Source: Eutreptiella sp. 'Long Island Sound 2002' (lineage: Eukaryota > Euglenozoa > Euglenophyceae > Eutreptiales > Eutreptiaceae). Taken from it: a DNA stretch of 64,000 bases. Below the pieces are notes generated by a model. The model did no database searches, was not told where the DNA came from, and was given only the letters and a program-made list of their open reading frames with translations. This document shows positions 19,862 through 32,575 of this stretch, piece after piece. Both the position numbers and the translations under genes were made by a program. Each line of letters begins with the position of its first letter. Position 1 is the first letter of the stretch. The stretch is taken from NCBI GenBank assembly GCA_964036045.1, contig OZ038385.1:2604001-2668000 (forward strand), written 5' to 3'.

Positions 19862-21336
19862 GCCGCCCTGAGCTTTCCCCTGATGCAGTTTGAGCGCTTG
19901 TGTGGTCGACGGATCGTCCCTCACTTGCTTGCTCTCTTACATCTTCCGGTGACCTGCCATCAGAGTGGCCGTGTAACCCCCTCCTGCTGAATCCAGAGGA
20001 GGATGGCCCCTCTCTTTCCCTTCTATTAGTCACTCCCCCGCCTGCTGAATCCTTTGGAAACCAGGCAGGGCGACTGACCTTCATATTCTCTGAGCTCTTA
20101 GGGCCTTGAAGCCCATACGACGTTGCGCAACGGATGCCGCTGTCATCGGCATTGCGATTTTTTGATGTGTGGTCTGGTTCCATGGCACTTGCGGAATCCA
20201 GACCAGTCGACGTGTGTCTGCAGACTATATATGGCCTGGATTCAGGCGTTTTCCTGTCCACCCTCCTGCATATGCCTTATCCCAACCGGGGCGTGGTTTG
20301 GCACTCTGCCCAGAGTGTGTTTACACGCCTATTACCCCGCTTATTGCTTACTTTTTCTGTTCCCCAGGATATGTGCATCTGTATGTTAAGTGTTGTCAGC
20401 CCATCGCCGAGATGTGGACTTTTTTTTCCCCCCGGGAGGTTGCGAATCGGAATACGCAGGCGCCTTGAGTCGCCGTGTACATGCACTTACATGAGGTCCA
20501 GCCTGGACTAGTACCTAAGTACAAACTGTTCTGTTTGAGTGCCCGTGATACCTTGTGCCCTAGTGGCTGTGATGTGAAGATCCTGATGGCGCCAGGCGGG
20601 AAGCCCAGTTGCCTGACTACACTCCCAGCGGTCCGCCACTGTCAGTCCCAGTGTGAGCCTACCGACTCGCAGACGCACTTGCAGTTGGGTGGCGACCTCC
20701 GGTGTTCCTGACCTCGGTCAGTCTGCCTGGGAAACTGGTGGTTTGAGGAGTCGACGCCTCCGCCAACACTGCATGATGACTCCCTCATGTATGGCCTTCG
20801 TGGTAATAGGGCGAGGGAAAAGACGGCCTTGATGCCCGATCCCTTAAGGAGGAGCTCGTTTGGCTGTACCACTCTGGACTCGCGTCGTGGATATGGACAT
20901 GGTGCGCCCGAGGAAGGACCCGTGGAGACTCTCCCCCAGCCGGCGGGCCTTCGGAAGCCTGGGGCAGCCTGATGGATCTTTGTAGTCGCTTTTCACCTGT
21001 GGGACCACCTGGGTCGTCGTGTGACGCCTATGTTGGCCCTGTATGCCACTACCACTGTGGTAGTGACCGTAGCAGCCGGCACCCGGTGCGCCTGGTATGG
21101 GTTAACGGGTCCTTTGGATGCCGAACAATCGCCGCCAAGACCCGGGACTTGATACTTGATACTATACTTGCAGTTACTAACAGCTACAGCACCGTACCTG
21201 TCTTACTGTAGGATTTGGGCAGCCTAACCTGCGAATCAGCCTGAAGTGAGGATGTGACATCCCCCCCCCTCAGGGGATGGTCCTGGGTACCCGCTGCCAT
21301 GCGTGGTGTTATCGAGACCCCCCCAGGGTTTGCTCC
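19862..21336 (+). other. Conserved non-coding 3' internal region of chromovirus copy 1
   Basis: About 1.48 kb between pol stop and PPT, matched along its length by 51,538-52,999. No frame is convincingly conserved: the small ORFs have lesions in one copy or the other. Such long untranslated 3' regions occur in giant plant-type gypsy elements. It includes the TATATATGG at 20,226. Confidence 0.75.
20226..20234 (+). promoter_or_regulatory. Possible TATA element (TATATATGG) in 3' internal region
   Basis: A canonical-looking TATA box in otherwise GC-rich sequence, conserved at 51,901-51,909 in copy 2. It could drive an internal transcript, but no start site can be seen. Confidence 0.25.
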
Positions 21337-21347
21337 AAGGAGGGGGG
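21337..21347 (+). other. Polypurine tract of chromovirus copy 1
   Basis: AAGGAGGGGGG sits directly before the TGAAGCGG that opens the 3' LTR. The same tract is at 53,000-53,010. It primes plus-strand synthesis in LTR elements. Confidence 0.88.
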
Positions 21348-23744
21348 TGAAGCGGTACCCAGAACCCCATGACCATGGTGGGGTATACAACCGGTCTCTG
21401 TGTGCCCACTAACCCCATGTACAGAGGGGAAGACGCCCGGTGAAGCCTGGTGAGAGCCCGGCAGGAGCGTGTCCCTTGCTGTAAAGCCCCCGTGACGGCA
21501 TTCCGGCCCCTTGGGGCATGTTACCATGTACCGGCAAACTGCCATTTGCCGGTATCTTACTATTTCACGCCAATCTGCCCTGCACCGCCTTCGGCCGTCG
21601 ATTCGGCAACCTAACCCTAACAACAGATGTAGGTAAGACGTGTTTGTGTGAGAGATCTGGGCATTTCAGCTATTAGCGGCCGCATCGGCAACCGATGCAT
21701 CGCCCGCTGAGATTTACACATCAGAATATCAGGAATCAACAGGGTTTTATTTTCATATTGTTTCCGTAAATTTTCACGCTTCCGTTCTGATAATCAATGT
21801 TTTGACTGCTGGGTGTTGGCTCGCGACTTTAGCGTAACCGCCGGTTTAACTGTTATCTACAGACATTTTAGCGCAATCCGTGACGGAGACTCTAAAGTCT
21901 TCAGGAATTGCATTGATGCATCTGCAATTTTCACATTGTACACTCGCAACCTTAATCCGAATTTTTCAGGATGTTGAAATCGGATTTTCGACTTCGACAT
22001 CCCCGCACTTGATTTGACCTCTTTTGAGTGGACCTACGTGCTTCCCTATGCAAGAATCAACTTTCCTTTTGTCTTGCCCTCCATTTGTCTTAGAGATATG
22101 GGCAAAACAAAGTTGATTCGTGAGGCCACTTGTGAGGGTCATATCTCGTGCTGCTTGCGAGGAATGACAAAAAGAAAGCATGGGATGTTTTCACAATACT
22201 CCCGACATAGTTTAAAAAGCTTTATACGCCTTGCGTCTCCACACGTGCGCGCTAGCGTAATGGATCATGGTCAAGAGGGTAGAGTTTGCGTTATAACTCT
22301 TTGGCCATGATATTGCGTGCGTTAAGATAACTTTCGAGTGTAGCGCGCGAGTGTTGGTGTTGCATAGGAACTTTCCTTGAGTTCCTATGAGCAATTGACA
22401 CAAAGTTATGCCCTTGGAGGGGCATGACATATCGTGGGGGGAGCTACCTTTTTGGGCAGTATGTGGTATGTGCCATGTGTTGTATTGCGTGCCCATTTGG
22501 CGGGTTTGGCTAAGAGCGATACACCCACCAATGGACCTCATATTGCACCAGGCCCTTCCTTATACTCCCCAAGATCCATTGCAAGCCTAACCTTCGTGGC
22601 AGGAAGGTTGTGTGGCGATCCCAAAGCGATACGTTGGGAGCAAGGTGTGTGTTTTGCAATTTTCCATATTTTCATGTGCCCACTTGGGAAGTAGCGCTCG
22701 TGACCTTTCAAAGCCCCCCAAGTGGAGCACATATGTGGAATCGAAGGTCATTGATGTCAAATCATTGTGTTTTGAAGGATTGGTCGATTACTCAATCCAA
22801 GCCGAAGATATTATAATATATTTGTGCGCCTTTCAAGGCACTTTTGGGTGTTTTTTCGCCAATATTGCTGTTTCTTGCCCGTCATGATGTCAAGTGGCGA
22901 CTGTGTATCTCAACGTTGCGCCCAATTGACATCATGAACCAAGTTTGTTATGAGGGCACATACTTGAATGCCCAACATATCTTGAACCCGGCGAATAACT
23001 CCTCTTGGGCTTGGCATACCGTGGCCGCCATGTTGGCGATTTGGGACTATTCCAAATCATGGGCTCACTTGGCGACCCTGCCATTCCCAAAACCGGAGGA
23101 GTTGGGCGACGCCCAAAAGATATGTTGGACGCATATGACTTGATACCAATCCTTTGGCACACTCCGGTCCAAGTCGGGCATGTGCCTCATTTGCCCCAAC
23201 CATGAGTGTGCGCATTTTCGGCCATTTTGAGCAATTTTCCACATTTTCTGCCCGCCGTGCACCATGTTCAGCACCCTCGTGCACGCCGGACTTATGGACC
23301 AATGGACCAGATATAACGTGGGTGTTATGGACATTGGTCCCCATGGTTCACACATCACGTGGGCGAAGCGGAGCAACCTTCGTTAGGGTGCTAGCCCAAG
23401 GTGAGTCTGGACAATTTGGCCATTTTGGCATTTGTGGACCCAATTGGGATTGTCACCACGCCGAGTGGCATGGAGATCTTTGAGGGCCAAGTGCATGGGA
23501 GTCTTCGTTGGACTCCCGGTGTATTGCTTATGGAATGGCGAATCAGATCTCCAAGCCGGCGTGGAGATATACTATTGGGGGCACCCCCAAATTTTGGCTC
23601 ATTTCGAGCAGCCAAAAAGACCCCCTTTAGGGACCCCAATCTCACCCCCCCGTGCGGTCAATTGGCGGCCCCATATCTCTATGCCCACAGGGAGCCCGGA
23701 CCTAATTCCAAGTCCTGCCTCCTATCCTGTGAGCCATTGGCCTT
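21348..23744 (+). repeat. 3' LTR of chromovirus copy 1, truncated and divergent
   Basis: Begins TGAAGCGGTACCC as in copy 2. The middle differs strongly from the copy 2 LTR, but 23,400-23,740 is again alignable with 40,815-41,160 and 54,975-55,320. The last ~700 bp expected from the copy 2 LTR, including the terminal CA, are missing. At about 23,745 the sequence switches to the 1.26 kb array. Includes a short CCCTAA-CCCTAA tract at 21,610-21,621 and a hairpin at 21,530-21,553. Confidence 0.8.
21530..21553. repeat. Hairpin in LTR of copy 1
   Basis: ACCGGCAAA, a 6-nt spacer, then TTTGCCGGT: a perfect 9-bp stem. Confidence 0.7.
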
Positions 23745-26700
23745 GCTGGACTCGTTGCGAGATCGCCACTAAGGAACGGTGGCGCTGTATATCCAATCAA
23801 GGATCAGTGCAGCTGGTCTGCAGCTGCCGTTGGCAGCTGCGTGCGACGCCAGCAAAGAGGTTTGAGCCTGCAGAAGCACTGTGTTTTCAGTAAGGTTTGG
23901 ACCTCATTGGCTTTCTTGTGTTTTGTGTGACTGTGCGTGTTTTTGTGTGACTTTGTGCGACGGATCAGATTGGCAGCCTCACGGATATAGCAACGTTGGT
24001 GCGAAGATGCATATCAAGCAATGAAACAAAGGGTCAAAAGAGATTTTGTATTTCAAATTCGACAGCCAGCTTTGGAGATGTTCATTATAAAATTTTACAT
24101 CACAAGTGGGGCTCAAGGCATCAGCAGCAGGGGTAAGTAACAAGCAGGATGCAAAACAAGTCAAGCAAAAGCCAAGGAAACAAAAGAGCTTAAGTACTGG
24201 CAGCAGCATGGTCAGGCAAAAACCAAGAAACAAAGGATTCATAAATTGGACTTCTACGAACCTGCTTCAAAATAAATCTGGCAGGTCTGTCGCAGGCAGA
24301 GCCACTTGTACGCCCTGACGGCACGATTTCGTCGAAAGAAAGATCCGGGTGCTACAGTCTCGCAAGGAAGGACTACGAAAAGCGAAGCTGCAGCTGTGAA
24401 GAAAGAATCAAACCGGTCGCTCCCCATCTACGCAGTTTGGAGCGAGGCCTGCACCTGGGTATGCCCTGGCTGTTCTCTTGAGGGGTGTGTGTAGCAGGTG
24501 GGCTGGACTACGCCCTCCGCTCTAAGAATCTTTTTCAGAGAAGAGCGCGTGCTGCTGAAGTGGAGCGCGAGCACACCGCAGTGCCGCAAAGTCGCGTGAT
24601 TTAAGGAGCCAGCTCAGCAATTAATGCGAGCTGCAGAAGAGCTTTAATTGTTCTGTTTCCGCCTTTTTTTATCGCTTTGATCCGTATTTACTATTATTAT
24701 ATTTTAGTTTGCGCTTTGAATGTCGCTGATTGGCGCAGATGCGCCGGTATTTTCTGTGTTGCCTTTGTTTTGCATTCGGGACATGTGAGTATATCAGTCG
24801 GGACCCATACAAGGCCCGCAGATTCTTTTGTGCATCAGCGCCAGCGACGGCGCCTCAAAAATCATTGTCAAGTTCAAGAGGCGGCGCAGCGCCGCCAGCA
24901 GCGTGCTCCCTTGCTGTGGGATGCATCCACAGCATCGTGGAGGAGCCTGCTCCTTCGTGGTGTGCCACTCGAGAGTGCCGTGCATCGTGGAGACCAAGGA
25001 CTCCTTGCGAGATCGCCACTAAGGAACAGTGGCGCTATATATCCAATCGAGGATCAGTGCAGCTGGTCTGCAGCTGCCGTTGACAGCTGCGTGCGACGCC
25101 AGCAAAGAGGTTTGAGCCTGCAGGAACACTGTGTTTTCAGTAAGGTTTGGACCTCATCGCCTTTCCTGTGTTTTGTGCGACTGTGCGTGATTTCGTGCGA
25201 CTTTGTGCGACGGATCAGATTGGCAGCCTCACAGATGTAGCAAGGTTGGTGCCAAGATGGATATCAGGGAAAGAAACAAAGGGTCAAAAGAGATTTTGTT
25301 TTTTAAAATTTGACATCCGGCTTAGGAGATGCTTATTACAAAATTTCACGTCACAAGTGGGGCTCAAGGCATCAGCAGCAGGGGTAAGTAGCAAGCAGGA
25401 TGCAAAACAAGTCAAGCAAAAGCCAAGGAAAACAAAAGAGTTTAGGTATTGGCAGCAGCATGGTCAAGCAAAAACCAAGAAACAAAGGATTCGTAAATTG
25501 GACTTCTACGAACCTGCTTTAAAACAAATCTGGCAGCTCTGTCGCAGACAGGGCCACTGACGGCACGAGTTCGTCGAAAGAAAGATCCGGGTGCTACAGT
25601 CTCGCAGGGAAGGACTACGAAAAGCGAAGCTGCAGCTTTGAGGGAAGAATCAAACCGGTCGCTCCCCACCGACGCAGTTTGGAGCGAGGCCTGCACTTGA
25701 AGATGTTCAGTTTGTGTCAGCATCAGCAGTCCTGGCTGTTCTTTTGAGGGGGCTGTGTAGCGGGTGGGCTGGACCACGCACTCTGCACTAAGAATGTTTT
25801 TCAGAGAACAGCGCGTGCTGCTGAAGCGGAGCGCGAGAACACCGCGGTGCTGCAAAGTCAGGTGGTTTAAAGAGACAGCTCAGCAATTAATGCGAGCTGC
25901 ACGAGAGTTGTAATTGCTCTGTTTACGCCTTCTTAATCTAGCTGTGATCCGTATTTATTCTTATTATATTATAGTTGGGGCTGTGAATGTCTCTGATTGG
26001 CGCAGATGCTTCGATGTTTTCTGCGTTGCCTTTGTTTTGCATTCGGAACATGTGAGTGTATCAGTCGGGACCCATACAAGGCCTGCAGATTTATTTCTGC
26101 ATCAGCGCCAGCAACGGCTCCTCAAAAATCATCGTCAAGTTCAAGAGGCGGCACAGCGCGCCAGCAGCGTGCTCCCTTGCTGTGGGCTGCATCCACAGCA
26201 TCCTCGAGGAGCCTGCTCCCTCGTGGGGTGCCAGTGGAGAGGGCCCTGCATCGTGGAGACCAAGGACTCGTTGCGAGATTGCCACTAAGGAACAGTGGCG
26301 CTGTATATGCAATCAAGGATCAGTGCACCTGTCTGCAGCTGCCGTTGACAGCTGCGTGCAACGCCAGCAAGAAGGTTTGAGCCTGCGGAAGCACTGTGTT
26401 TTCAGCAAGGTTTGGACCTCATCCGTTTTGTTGTGTTTTGTGCGACTGTGCGTGTTTTCATGCGACTTTTTGCGACGGATCAGATTGGGAGTCTCAGGGA
26501 TATAGCAAAGTTGGTGCCAAGATGGATATCAAGGAAAGAAACAAAGGTTCAAAGGAGATTTTTTATTTGAAATTCGACAGCCAGCTTTGAAGATGTTTAT
26601 TATAAACTTTTACATAACAAGTGGGGCTCAAAGCATTAGCAGCAGGGGTAAGTAACAAGCAGGATGCAAAACAAGTCAAGCAAAAGCCAAGAAAAGAAAA

Positions 26701-28216
26701 TGGTTTAAGTATTGGCAGCAGCATTGTCAAGCAAAAACCAAGAAACAAAGGATTCGTAAAATGCACTTCTACGAACCTGCTTCAAAAGGAATCTGGCAGC
26801 TCTGTCGCAGGCAGAGCCACTTGTACGCCCTAACGGCACAACTTCCTCGAAAGAAAGATCCGGCTGCTACAGTCTCGCAAGGAACGAATACGAAAAGCAA
26901 AGCTGCAGCTTTGAGGGAAGAATCAAACCGGTCGCTCCCCACCGACGCAGTTTGGAGCGAGGCCTGCACCAGGAGACGTTCAGTTTATGTCAGCATCTGC
27001 AGCCCTGGCTGTTCTCTTGAGGGGGGGGTGTACCAGGTGGGCTGGACCACGCCCTCTGCTCTAAGAATGTTTTTCAGAGAACAGCGCGTGCTGCTGAAGC
27101 GGAGCGCGAGCACACTGCAGTGCCCCAAAGTCACGTGATTTAAAGAGACAGCTCAGCAATTAATGCGAGCTGCAGAAGAGCTTCAATTGTTCTGTTTCCG
27201 CCTTTTTTTATCGCTTTGATCCGTATTTACTATTATTATTATTATATTATAGTTGGCGCTTTGAATGTCGCTGATTGGCGTAGATGCGCCGGTGTCTTCT
27301 GCGTTGCCTTTGTTTTGCATTCCAGACATGTGAGTGTATCAGTCGGGACCCATACAAGGCCCGCAGATTTATTTGTGCATCAGCGCCAGCGACGGCATTT
27401 CAAAGATCATCGTCAAGTTCAAGAGACGGCACAGCGCCGCCAGCAGCGTGCTCCCCCGCTGTGGGATGCATCCACAGCATCCTGGAGGAGCCTGCTCCCT
27501 TGTGGGGTGCCAGTGGAGAGTGCCCTGCATTGTGGAGACCAAGGACTGGTTGCGAGATCGCCACTAAGGAACAGTGGCGCTGTATATCCAATCAAGGATC
27601 AATGCAGCTGGTCTGCAGCTGCCGTTGACAGCTGCGTGCGACGTCAGCAAAGAGGTTTGAGCCTGCGGAAGCACTGTGTTTTCAGCAAGAATTGGACCTC
27701 ATCGGCTTTCTTGTGTCTTGTGCGACTGTGCGTGATTTTGTGCGACTTTGTGCGACGGATCAGATTGGCAGCCTCACAGATATAGCGAAGTTGGTGCCAA
27801 GATGGATATCAAGGACAGAAACAAAGGGTCAAAAGAGATTTTGTTTTTGAAATTTGATAGCCAGATTTGGAGATGCTTATTATAAAATTTTACATCACAA
27901 GTGGGGCTCAAGGCATCAGCAGGAGGGCTACTTAACAAGCAGCATGCAAAACAAGTCAAGCAAAAGCCAAGGAAACAAAAGAGTCTAAGTATTGACAGCA
28001 GCATGGTCAAGCAAAAACCAAGAAACAAAGGATTCGTAAATTGGACTTCTACGAACCTGCTTCAAGAAAAATATGGCAGCTCTGTCGGAGGCAGAGCAAC
28101 TTGTACGCCCTGACGGCAAGAGTTCGTCGAAAGAAAGATCCGGGTGCTGCAGTCTCGCAAGGAAGGACTACGAAAAGCGAAGCTGCAGCTTTGAGGGTCC
28201 CCACCGACGCAGTCTG

Positions 28217-28220
28217 GAGC
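28217..28220. repeat. TSD of element A, left copy (GAGC)
   Basis: GAGC precedes the TG start of the LTR and recurs at 33,072-33,075. Removing the element restores the unit sequence GGAGCGAGGCC. Confidence 0.8.
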
Positions 28221-29187
28221 TGAAGCAGATTCAGTAGGTGTGGCGTCATCCTTCTGATTTCGTCTTTCCACTTTGGACCTTTTCGCTTACCCCGATTGCT
28301 CCCACTTGAAAAGTCCCTTGAAGCTTTTTCAAAATCCTCAGTAGATCTACTTGAATCATCCAACATGGCCTTTAGCTCTCCGGATCTTTTGCATTGCACT
28401 GCATCACGGTTGCTCTTTTGCACCACTGCCGTTTTGATAATAAAACTGTTGTCATAAAATCTGGCTTGCTTGCTGCACGGATCCTGCTTGTTGGTTGCAC
28501 GGAAGCACAAAGCCTTGCTGCACGTAAACACAGACTCCTGCCGCAGAACACGGACTCTTGTCCCACGTAACCACACAGCTCAGAGCACAGCAGCAACAGA
28601 AAATCAACAGAGGTTCAAACTTTTCGCAGGTTTCTTCAGTACTTTCATAAGCTGAGACCTTCAGGCACTCTTGGTGCTCAGCTCCACGATGCTGTGCGCC
28701 GCCGGCGTACAATACACCTTTGGCCCTCAACGAGGGCGCTGCTCTCCACGATGCTGTTGGCAGATTCCAGCAGCGAGGGGACTCTCCATCTGCGGCCTGC
28801 TACACGCCGCTGTCCACGGCCTTGGCGCCCACGATGTTACTGGAAAGTCCAGCCACGAGGGGCACTGATAACAGCGCTTGGCTTGCACAAATAAATCTAG
28901 GAGCCTTGCGTGACTCCGGCTACATGCCTGAGATGCGCACATGCAAACATGCAAACAGCGCTACAAGAAAAATGCGCTGCACTGTCATCGCCAAATTTAA
29001 TATTATAAAATATATCCTCAAAAGACATTGAAATCCTTAAAAAAAGCCTCCAGCACGCATTTAAAGCGTGCTGGTCTTCTCTGTCCTCTGGCGTCAGCGA
29101 CCCTTTGCGCGGAGCGCTTAGCGCGCGCCGATGCGCGCTGTTCTCTGAACAAAGACAGCGTTGGGCACAGGGGCCCCAACTGCATCA
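28221..29187 (-). repeat. LTR of element A (3' LTR in element orientation)
   Basis: 967 bp. Aligns with 29,426-29,900 plus 32,580-33,071. The plus-strand edges are TGAAGC and GCATCA. A CTGT here corresponds to the site where B inserted in the other LTR. Confidence 0.8.
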
Positions 29188-29425
29188 CGCCCCTCCCAAG
29201 AGAATAGCGCGGGTAGGCGTGCATCATCGTGTCGCTGGTTGAACAGCGGGTAGCGCACATACTGCCCTCAAGGACGCTGTCCTTCTTTTTCACCTTGTAC
29301 ACGCTGCACTCCCCATCTTGTGACACCTTCGTCCTCGCGTCTGTCCCATGGCACGTCGAACTCTGTCAGCCGATGTTAGGCAAGTGGTCCTGCTGCAAAG
29401 AGTGGCAGGACTGCATAGATTTATT
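29188..29425 (-). other. Core of element A, non-coding
   Basis: 238 bp between the LTRs. No frame of note. The purine tract of the - strand is at 29,188-29,199. Confidence 0.7.
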
Positions 29426-29900
29426 TCGAGGCGGATTCGGTACGTGTGGCGTCATCCTTCTGATTCTTTCTTTCATCTTTGGACCTTTTCGCTTACCCCG
29501 AGTGCTTTCTTTTGAGAAGTCCCTTGACGCTTTTTGAAAGTCCTCAGTAGGTCTACTTGAATCATCCAACATGGCCTTTGGCTCTCTGAATCTTTTGCCT
29601 TGCACTGCATCACGGTTGCTCCTTTGCACCACTGCCGTTTTGATAATAAAACATTTATCATAAAATTCTGCTTGCTTGTTGCACGGATCCTGCTTATTGG
29701 TTGCACGGAAGCACAAAGCCTTGCTGCACGTGAACACAGACTCTTGTCGCAGAACACGGACTCTTGGCGCACGGAAGCACACAGCTCAGAGCACAGCAGC
29801 AGCACAAATCAACAGGGGTCCAACCCTTTCGAAGGTTTCTTCAGTACTTTCATAGGCTGAGACCTTCAGGCACTCTTGGTGCTCAGCTCCACGATGCTGG

Positions 29901-30815
29901 TGAAGAGGTTGGGGGGAGGGCGACCTCCAAGCTTCCCTTGGCATGCACGACCCCAATCCCATGAAATCCAAGACTTCCTCTCGAATTCTTACTGATCTTC
30001 CATCAGTCTGGGTTTCTCCAAAGAATTCTGTGATCCTTGCCTCTACCATGACACAATCTGGCGTCCTAGGCAAGAGATGAAGGTATATGTAGACAATATA
30101 AACATGTAGACAAGTAATATGTACATGTAACACTTCTATACTCTAAAATAGCTTAGAAGAGAGGACGCAATGAAGGCGGCGGCGTCGCCGCCATCACAAA
30201 ATCTGACAGCTACGAGTCGTCGCCATCAGGATCTCCACTGAGATCCTGCCCAAACTGGGCCAAACAGTGGTTTTTGGGGGAAAACAGTGAAATATAGTGA
30301 TTTTTGAGCCAAAAACACTCATTTCGCGTGTCTCCCCCCAACGCGTCGCGTAGCCGACACGACGCGTTTCTGTCCAAATTCAAACTATATATGAAGAGGG
30401 CCACTGTTGGGCCACACCATGGGCGCCTGGGTGATTCCTGGGATCGCTCCAGGATTTTTTAAAAAAATCGTGAACGTGACTGTTTTCGCAAAAATTGACC
30501 TTCGCGGAACGCTGCGAAAAAGGTCACGTTATATTCCTATATTTCTAAAAACGATAATTCAATAAGAAAATTGATTAAAATCTTCAGAAATCGTGAAATA
30601 AAACTTCGATTTGGGGCTGCATCGCGCAGGCGCCGAACGTCGTCGCCAGCCTAAAATGACGAAAAATGACGATTTCTGGGGTATTTTACAGAAATCCCAC
30701 AGAAATCGGGATGCCATAAGGCTGGGAATCAGCTCAGGAAAATTCCTGAGCCAGCCTGGCGAAGAGCGCCACAGGCTGGGCAGCGGGTATGGGTGGAGCA
30801 CCCCATACCGCTTCA
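29901..30815 (-). repeat. 3' LTR of element B
   Basis: Direct repeat of 31,671-32,575. Contains a terminal hairpin at 30,782-30,812 (AGCGGGTATGGG pairing with CCCCATACCGCT) and a palindromic block at 30,473-30,530. Confidence 0.85.
30473..30530. repeat. Imperfect palindrome in element B LTR
   Basis: AACGTGAC..TTTTCGCA at the left pairs with TGCGAAAA..GTCACGTT at the right. It is repeated in the other LTR at about 32,232-32,290. Confidence 0.75.
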
Positions 30816-31670
30816 CCCCCCTCCTCAGAAGCCTTGCCTCTATCCAAAGGAAGGCAAGGCCAAGGAGGCGCTCTGACCCCTGCACTGCCCTGGTTTCAAA
30901 ACTGATTCAGCAGGACAGTGGGGGGGGGGGGGGTTCAAAAGTAATGTACATGCCACTCACATGTAGGTCTTTTTTTTTTTTTGATGTATTCATAGGGCAA
31001 TTGCCCCCTAGGCGACCACACTGGTCCCTGGCACTCCTTTTAGCCTCTGGTGACCAAACCAGGGGCGCTGCAGGTCCTTCCGACCTGACTGATGGCGCTG
31101 AGGCGCACATATTGGCCTTTTTTCTCCATGGGCATGGAAACACAATAATTCAATAAATTCAAATGCGGAAAAAAAAAATTATTCAGGGTCAAACCCAAGG
31201 CAACGAATTCCTCGCGCCTGAACTTAGGGCCATTTCCTGCCCAAGGCGATGAATTCATCGTGCCTGTTTAGGGTCGATTCCCAACCCAAGGCGACGAATT
31301 AACGCGCCTGACTTGGGGGATTTAGGGTCATTTCCTACCCAAGGGGACCCGCGCCTGTTTAGGGTTGGTTGCCAACCCAAGGCGACGAGTTAACGCGCCT
31401 GCTTGTGCGGTTAGCGGATGGCGTCGTCGTCGCTGTGGTCGTCGCCCAGCCACCTGATGGACTTCGGGGCTCCATAGGGTCTTCTACCCATCGTAGGAGT
31501 CAAGGAGTTCCTCGCGGATGCACCATTGATCACGTTGATGCCCTGGACCTTAGCTCCCGCAGATGTCGACGGAACGGATCGTCGTCGACAATTCTCCTGC
31601 AGTCTGTGCGTCGTCGCCGTCCGCAGGCCGTCACACCGCCTTGGTGGCCTTGGCGTCGGCAGAATTCTTT
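30816..31670 (-). other. Core of element B, non-coding
   Basis: Holds a G13 run (30,921-30,933), a T14 run near 30,969 and a minisatellite at 31,186-31,406. No gene. Directly after the 5' LTR on the - strand the sequence reads AAAG, as it does after the chromovirus 5' LTR at 41,876, perhaps part of a shared primer site. Confidence 0.7.
31186..31406 (+). repeat. Minisatellite, five ~44-bp degenerate units
   Basis: Units share GGGT..TTCC.ACCCAAGGCGACGA and GCGCCTG, starting near 31,186, 31,227, 31,271, 31,325 and 31,362. Confidence 0.75.
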
Positions 31671-32575
31671 TGAAGAGGTTGGGGGGAGGGCAACCTCCAA
31701 GCTTCCGTTGGCATGCACGACCCCAATCCCATGAAATCCAAGACTTCCTCTCCAATTCTTACTGATCTTCCATCAGTCTGGGTTTCTCCAAAGAATTCTG
31801 TGATCCTTGCCTCGGCCATGACACAATCTGGCGTCCTAGGCAAGAGATGAAGGTATATGTAGACAATATAAACATGTAGACAAGTAATATGTATATGTAA
31901 CACTTATATACTATAAAATAGCTTAGAAGAGAGGACGCAATGAAGGCGGCGGCGTCGCCGCCATCAGAAAATCTGACGGCTACGAGTCGTCGCCATCAGG
32001 ATCTCCACTGAGATCCTGCCCAAACTGGGCCAAACAGTGGTTTTTGGGAGAAAAACAGTGAAATATAGTTATTTTTGAGCCAAAAACACTCATTTCGCGT
32101 GTCTCCCCCCAACGCGTCGCGTAGCCGACACGACGCGTTTCTGTCCCAATTGAAACTATATATGAGGAGGGCCACTGTTGGGCCACACCACGGGCGCCTG
32201 GGATCGCCTCACGATTTTTTAAAAAAATCGCGAACGTGACTGTTTTCGCAAAAATTGACCTTCGCGGAACGCTGCGAAAAAGGTCACGTTATATTCCTAT
32301 ATTTCTAAGAACAATAATTGAATAATAAAATTGATTGAAATCTTCAGAAATCGTGAAATAAAACTTCGATCTGGGGCTGCGTCGCGCAGGCGACGAACGT
32401 CGTCGCCAGCCCAAAATGACGAAAAATGACGATTTCTGGGGTATTTTACAGAAATCCAACAGAAATCGGGATGCCATAATGCTGCGAATCAGCAAATGAA
32501 AATTCCTGAGCCAGCCTGGCGAAGAGCGCCACAGGCTGGGCAGCGGGTATGGGTGAGGCACCCCATACCGCTTCA
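31671..32575 (-). repeat. 5' LTR of element B
   Basis: Direct repeat of 29,901-30,815. Its outer edge touches CTGG (32,576-32,579), the TSD. Confidence 0.85.

Larger units (their letters stand above)
1..23744 (+). mobile_element. Giant Ty3/gypsy chromovirus, copy 1 (5' part outside window, 3' LTR truncated, LINE nested in pol)
   Basis: The internal region from base 1 aligns by eye almost base for base with 44,987 onward of the complete copy at 38,726-60,849. The order is gag, UAG, protease, RT, RNase H, integrase, chromodomain, non-coding tail, PPT and 3' LTR. The 5' LTR and the coiled-coil leader ORF lie left of the window. Pol is split by a LINE (2,658-15,977). The 3' LTR starts at 21,348 and stops near 23,744, where it abuts the 1.26 kb tandem array. 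Lesions seen against copy 2 are a 2-nt deletion in gag near 605, a 1-nt insertion just before the LINE, and a 1-nt deletion near 16,756. The RT-to-chromodomain frame is otherwise open. The family call rests on DTGA, FVDD, TDAS, the integrase D-D-35-E and a C-terminal chromodomain. Confidence 0.93.
29901..32575 (-). mobile_element. Non-autonomous LTR element B nested in element A
   Basis: LTRs of 915 bp (29,901-30,815) and 905 bp (31,671-32,575) flank an 855-bp core. CTGG duplicates lie at 29,897-29,900 and 32,576-32,579. On the - strand each LTR begins TGAAGCGGTATGGGG and ends CCTCTTCA. A purine tract GAGGAGGGGGG precedes the 3' LTR. That junction is nearly identical to the chromovirus junction (AAGGAGGGGGG before TGAAGCGGTACCC), so B is probably mobilised by chromovirus proteins. 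No coding capacity is seen. Confidence 0.86.

Noticed and set aside
21610-21621. CCCTAA telomere-type repeats
   Set aside because: Only two units, inside an LTR. No evidence of a chromosome end.
24677-25240. 187-aa frame repeated in three array units
   Set aside because: Recurs with the DNA unit and is broken in the 25,914 unit. No motif, so not called as a gene.
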